Source of the DNA: Vibrio hangzhouensis | GTDB lineage: Bacteria; Pseudomonadota; Gammaproteobacteria; Enterobacterales; Vibrionaceae | Reading direction: 5' to 3' | DNA length: 64,000 bases | NCBI RefSeq assembly: GCF_900107935.1 | Contig: NZ_FNVG01000020.1 | Span: 19,003 to 83,002, forward strand | Part shown: positions 61,110 to 64,000 of the stretch, in pieces | Numbering within the stretch: the stretch's first letter is position 1 | Layout: every line of letters begins with the position of its first letter | Notes under the pieces: generated by a model | The model's input: only the letters and a program-made list of their open reading frames with translations | Databases searched by the model: none | What the model was told of the DNA's origin: nothing | Position numbers and translations under genes: made by a program

Positions 61110-64000
61110 CTAGGTATCGTGAATCACAATAATACTGTTAAGCACATCATTGGTGACACCTGTCACTCCTTCAAGCTCAATAGTGACCGTCCTACCCTCT
61201 CCTTTATCAACGTTTATATAGGTATTGCCATCCTGCTCACTGACATCGATGATGTTGCTGTCGAGTAGGTTTTCAAGGGTATCTGTTTCATCAAACAAAT
61301 CAGAAAAATCAATCACGTCTGAGTTGCCAGCTTGTTGTGAGAAATCAGTAATGACATCAAATCCACCATCCAAATCGGCTTCAACCCATTTGAAACTGTC
61401 ATTGCCCAATCCACCAGTCATGACATCATCACCCAGACCACCAATAAGCAGATCGTCACCATCAGTACCATGGATAACCGTCACGCCATTTCCGCCTTGC
61501 ACGGCAAAATCAACGTCATCTTCTATGTCCAGATTCCCATTGGTCAGGATATTGACATCAACGGTCGCGGTTTCTTCACTTGGGTTGCCATCGGAGTCTA
61601 CCGCACTGTATACAAACTGGTCATTTACCTGCGCTTCATGAATATCGATACTTTGCAGAACAAATCCGGCATTTTGATCCGTCTCGTCCACAGCGATGAT
61701 TCTGATCTCGTCAAACGGTTCGGTTGAGTTAACCAGAATTTCAGCTTGTTTCTCACTAGGAACAAATTTGCTGCCATCCATGATCACAGGATCTTCATCA
61801 ACAAGCACCCCATCACGATACAAGTAAATAAGAATGAGAGAGTCACCATTATTAAATGACCCCGTCATTGCACCGGTACCAACGGTCAAACTCGTGACCA
61901 AGCCGCCATTAAATTTGACCGACATGTACTCTTTCTCTGCCGATTCGGTTTCTTTGCCCTGACCACTTTCATCAAATCGCTTGGTGAAATACCCTCTCTG
62001 TTTGAGTACCCCTGAACCATCAAAACCGATCTCCTCAACAGTCAAGTTGTCATGAGGAGCGGAACCGCTATAGGTCCCCCCCGTTAACTCTATACCCTGC
62101 TCTAGGAGCTCATTCAAGTCGCCCGTGAAACCGTCCACCGTCGCATCAAACGCAACGTCCAGCTCGTAGTAGATATCATAGGTATCTTCAATCATATCCC
62201 CTTCATCAAGGTCAAACCTTTGCCCTGAACCACTAATAAAATAAAGCTGTCCATAGGCAGGTTCGTTCTCGATTTTGATGAAAGTATTCTTATCGGCAGA
62301 CTGATCATCCTCAAGATCTGTAATGAAGTCTGAAAAATCAATCGGTATGGTGTCTTCACTGGCGAAATATTCGAAGCTGGTGACTTCTGGTGGGGTGTCA
62401 CCAAAATCAATGATCGTCGTTTCCTGCGTTGCCTCGCTCAAATCGAGAGCCTCAAATATTGGCGCGCCTGCAGACGTAGTGACACCGCTGACACTGACTG
62501 AGAAGTTTTCATCCCCTTCCCATAGAAGGTCATCGACAGTGTCTATGGTAAATGTCGCCGTAACACCATCAGGTCCTACAATAGCCTGAGTGGTTTCAAC
62601 GATATCTTCGTTGGAGGCTGTGGTATAGGTGTAACTTAAAGTGATCACGCTATTCTCAGGAACCGGCTCACTCAAACTCACCGTGTATATACCCGTTTGT
62701 TGTCCTTCAGTCACGTAATCTGGCCCTTGTAGGGTGACTTTAACCGTATCTTCTGGCCCCGGAATATCTTCATCGATGATGGTGGTCTGCTGGCTCGCTC
62801 CGTCTAAGTTCAGCGCTTCGAAAATCGCGTTACCATCCCCGTCTTCAACGCCCGACACGCTCACGGTAAAGCTTTCGCTGCCTTCCGCCAGATTGTCATC
62901 CAGAGTATCGATAGTGAACGTCGCGGTAGTGCCGTCGCCGCCCACAATAGCGGAGAGGGTCTTGGTGTAATCCTCTCCTGCGGTCGCGGTGCCATCGGTG
63001 TAACTGAGCGTGACCACCGAGCCGACAGGCGCTGCGCTGCTGAGTGTAACGGTATACGTGGTGCTGGTGTCACCCTCAACGATGTTCTCAGGACCGTCAA
63101 GGGTCACGGTCACGGTATCTTCAGGGCCTGGGTCGCCTTCATCGGTGATGTTGGTCAGCTGGCTCGCTCCGTCTAAGTTCAGCGCTTCGAAAATCGCGTT
63201 GCCTTCCCCGTCTTCAACGCCCGACACGCTCACGGTAAAGCTTTCGCTGCCTTCTACGAGGTTGTCATCCAGGGTGTCGATAGTGAACGTCGCTGTAGTG
63301 CCGTCGCCACCCACGATAGCGGTGAGGGTCTTGGTGTAGTCTTCACCTGCGGTCGCGGTGCCATCGGTGTAACTGAGCGTGACCACCGAACCAATCGGTG
63401 CCGCGCTACTGAGTTTAACGGTATACGTCGAACTGGTGTCACCCTCAACAATGCTCTCCGGCCCTTCAAGGGTCACGGTCACGGTGTCTTCAGGCCCCGG
63501 AATATCTTCATCGGTGATGTGGGTCAGCTGGCTCGCGCCGTCTAAGTTCAGCGCTTCGAAAACCGCGTTGCCTTCCCCGTCTTCAACACCCGATACACTT
63601 ACGGTGAAGTTTTCGCTGCCTTCCGCCAGATCGTCATCCAGAGTATCGATAGTGAACGTCGCGGTAGTGCCATCGCCACCCACAATAGCGGTGAGGGTCT
63701 TGGTGTAGTCTTCTCCCGCTGTCGCGGTACCATCGGTGTAACTGAGCGTGACCACCGAACCAATCGGTGCCGCGCTGCTGAGTGTAACGGTATACGTGGT
63801 GCTGGTGTCACCCTCAACAATGCTCTCCGGCCCTTCAAGGGTCACGGTCACGGTGTCTTCAGGGCCTGGGTCGCCTTCATCGGTGATGTGGGTCAACTGG
63901 CTCGCTCCGTCTAAGTTCAGCGCTTCGAAAATCGCGTTGCCTTCCCCGTCTTCAACGCCCGACACGTTCACGGTAAAGCTTTCGCTGCCTTCTACGAGGT
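61110..64000 (-). CDS. Giant Calx-beta / RTX adhesin of the LapA type, C-terminal part (cut by window edge)
   Basis: The frame stays open from the right edge to the stop at 61110, so about 963 C-terminal residues are seen. The first 414 are Calx-beta type repeats of about 123 residues (TLSSAAPIGSVVTLSYTDGT, DDNLAEGSESFTVSVSG). A more distant repeat and a calcium-binding linker region follow. Near the C-terminus are RTX nonapeptides (GTDGDDLLIGGLGDDVMTGG) and the type I secretion signal domain (SNIIDVSEQDGNTYINVDKG). It is the natural cargo of LapB/LapC and target of LapD/LapG. The N-terminal retention module with the LapG cut site lies outside the window. Likely role: surface attachment and biofilm, possibly to host or chitin surfaces. 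Confidence 0.9.
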   Translation of the reverse strand, partial: LVEGSESFTVNVSGVEDGEGNAIFEALNLDGASQLTHITDEGDPGPEDTVTVTLEGPESIVEGDTSTTYTVTLSSAAPIGSVVTLSYTDGTATAGEDYTKTLTAIVGGDGTTATFTIDTLDDDLAEGSENFTVSVSGVEDGEGNAVFEALNLDGASQLTHITDEDIPGPEDTVTVTLEGPESIVEGDTSSTYTVKLSSAAPIGSVVTLSYTDGTATAGEDYTKTLTAIVGGDGTTATFTIDTLDDNLVEGSESFTVSVSGVEDGEGNAIFEALNLDGASQLTNITDEGDPGPEDTVTVTLDGPENIVEGDTSTTYTVTLSSAAPVGSVVTLSYTDGTATAGEDYTKTLSAIVGGDGTTATFTIDTLDDNLAEGSESFTVSVSGVEDGDGNAIFEALNLDGASQQTTIIDEDIPGPEDTVKVTLQGPDYVTEGQQTGIYTVSLSEPVPENSVITLSYTYTTASNEDIVETTQAIVGPDGVTATFTIDTVDDLLWEGDENFSVSVSGVTTSAGAPIFEALDLSEATQETTIIDFGDTPPEVTSFEYFASEDTIPIDFSDFITDLEDDQSADKNTFIKIENEPAYGQLYFISGSGQRFDLDEGDMIEDTYDIYYELDVAFDATVDGFTGDLNELLEQGIELTGGTYSGSAPHDNLTVEEIGFDGSGVLKQRGYFTKRFDESGQGKETESAEKEYMSVKFNGGLVTSLTVGTGAMTGSFNNGDSLILIYLYRDGVLVDEDPVIMDGSKFVPSEKQAEILVNSTEPFDEIRIIAVDETDQNAGFVLQSIDIHEAQVNDQFVYSAVDSDGNPSEETATVDVNILTNGNLDIEDDVDFAVQGGNGVTVIHGTDGDDLLIGGLGDDVMTGGLGNDSFKWVEADLDGGFDVITDFSQQAGNSDVIDFSDLFDETDTLENLLDSNIIDVSEQDGNTYINVDKGEGRTVTIELEGVTGVTNDVLNSIIVIHDT
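62756..64000 (-). repeat. 369-base tandem repeats coding for Calx-beta modules
   Basis: The segment coding for DEGDPGPEDTV or DEDIPGPEDTV recurs near 62756, 63125, 63494 and 63863, a period of about 369 bases (123 codons). The copies are nearly identical at DNA level and continue past the edge. Such arrays recombine easily and are often collapsed in short-read assemblies. Confidence 0.88.

Noticed and set aside
62734..63708. Several rightward open frames antisense to the adhesin repeats
   Set aside because: They repeat with the 369-base period and only mirror the codon pattern of the real leftward gene.

Overview
The window looks like a Vibrio chromosome segment. The main reasons are a ToxR/ToxS-type regulator pair, a VemP-like export-monitoring peptide upstream of a second SecD/SecF pair, a PutA without the N-terminal ribbon-helix-helix domain, and a LapD/LapG-controlled RTX adhesin. 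No rRNA, tRNA or CRISPR array was seen. All family calls come from reading motifs and recalling homologues; no search was run.

Layout. (1) 1-3470: proline catabolism (putA and the start of an aldehyde-dehydrogenase-like neighbour). (2) 3709-9988: a leftward gluconate operon (TRAP transporter, gluconokinase, GntR, 6-phospho-beta-glucosidase) headed by two GntR-type operators. (3) 10270-10580: a decayed IS3-family transposase tail. (4) 10577-46505: a large glycosaminoglycan (chondroitin/dermatan sulfate, hyaluronan) utilisation locus. (5) 46872-51951: vemP-like leader, secD, secF, chaA and a DedA-family gene. (6) 52000-54500: HAD phosphatase, AraC regulator, pdxH. (7) 54858-64000: lapC-lapG-lapD-lapB, convergent with the 3' end of a giant Calx-beta/RTX adhesin that runs off the right edge.

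The glycosaminoglycan locus reads as a complete outside-to-inside pathway. Three PL8 lyases with different apparent addresses (lipoprotein, soluble periplasmic or secreted, C-terminal sorting tail) depolymerise the chain. An OprD-type porin and an autotransporter barrel sit in the outer membrane. Three formylglycine sulfatases (two with Tat signals), their radical-SAM maturase, a GH105-type hydrolase and a DUF2264 protein trim the oligosaccharides. A mannose-family PTS (EIIA, B, C, D) imports amino sugar, and AgaA, AgaS and KbaZ/KbaY take GalNAc-6-P to tagatose-1,6-bisphosphate and triose phosphates. A kinase for tagatose-6-P and the uronate branch are not in the window. Control appears to be double: an AgaR repressor, with TTTCG/CGAAA repeat clusters at most promoters of the locus, and a membrane-bound ToxR/ToxS paralogue pair placed just after the porin gene.

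The observations I rate highest are the ToxRS paralogues inside a polysaccharide locus, the VemP-like leader with a changed arrest motif and a helix that would hide the secD ribosome site, a hairpin that buries the kbaZ ribosome site, and the apparent replacement of GH88 by GH105/DUF2264 enzymes.
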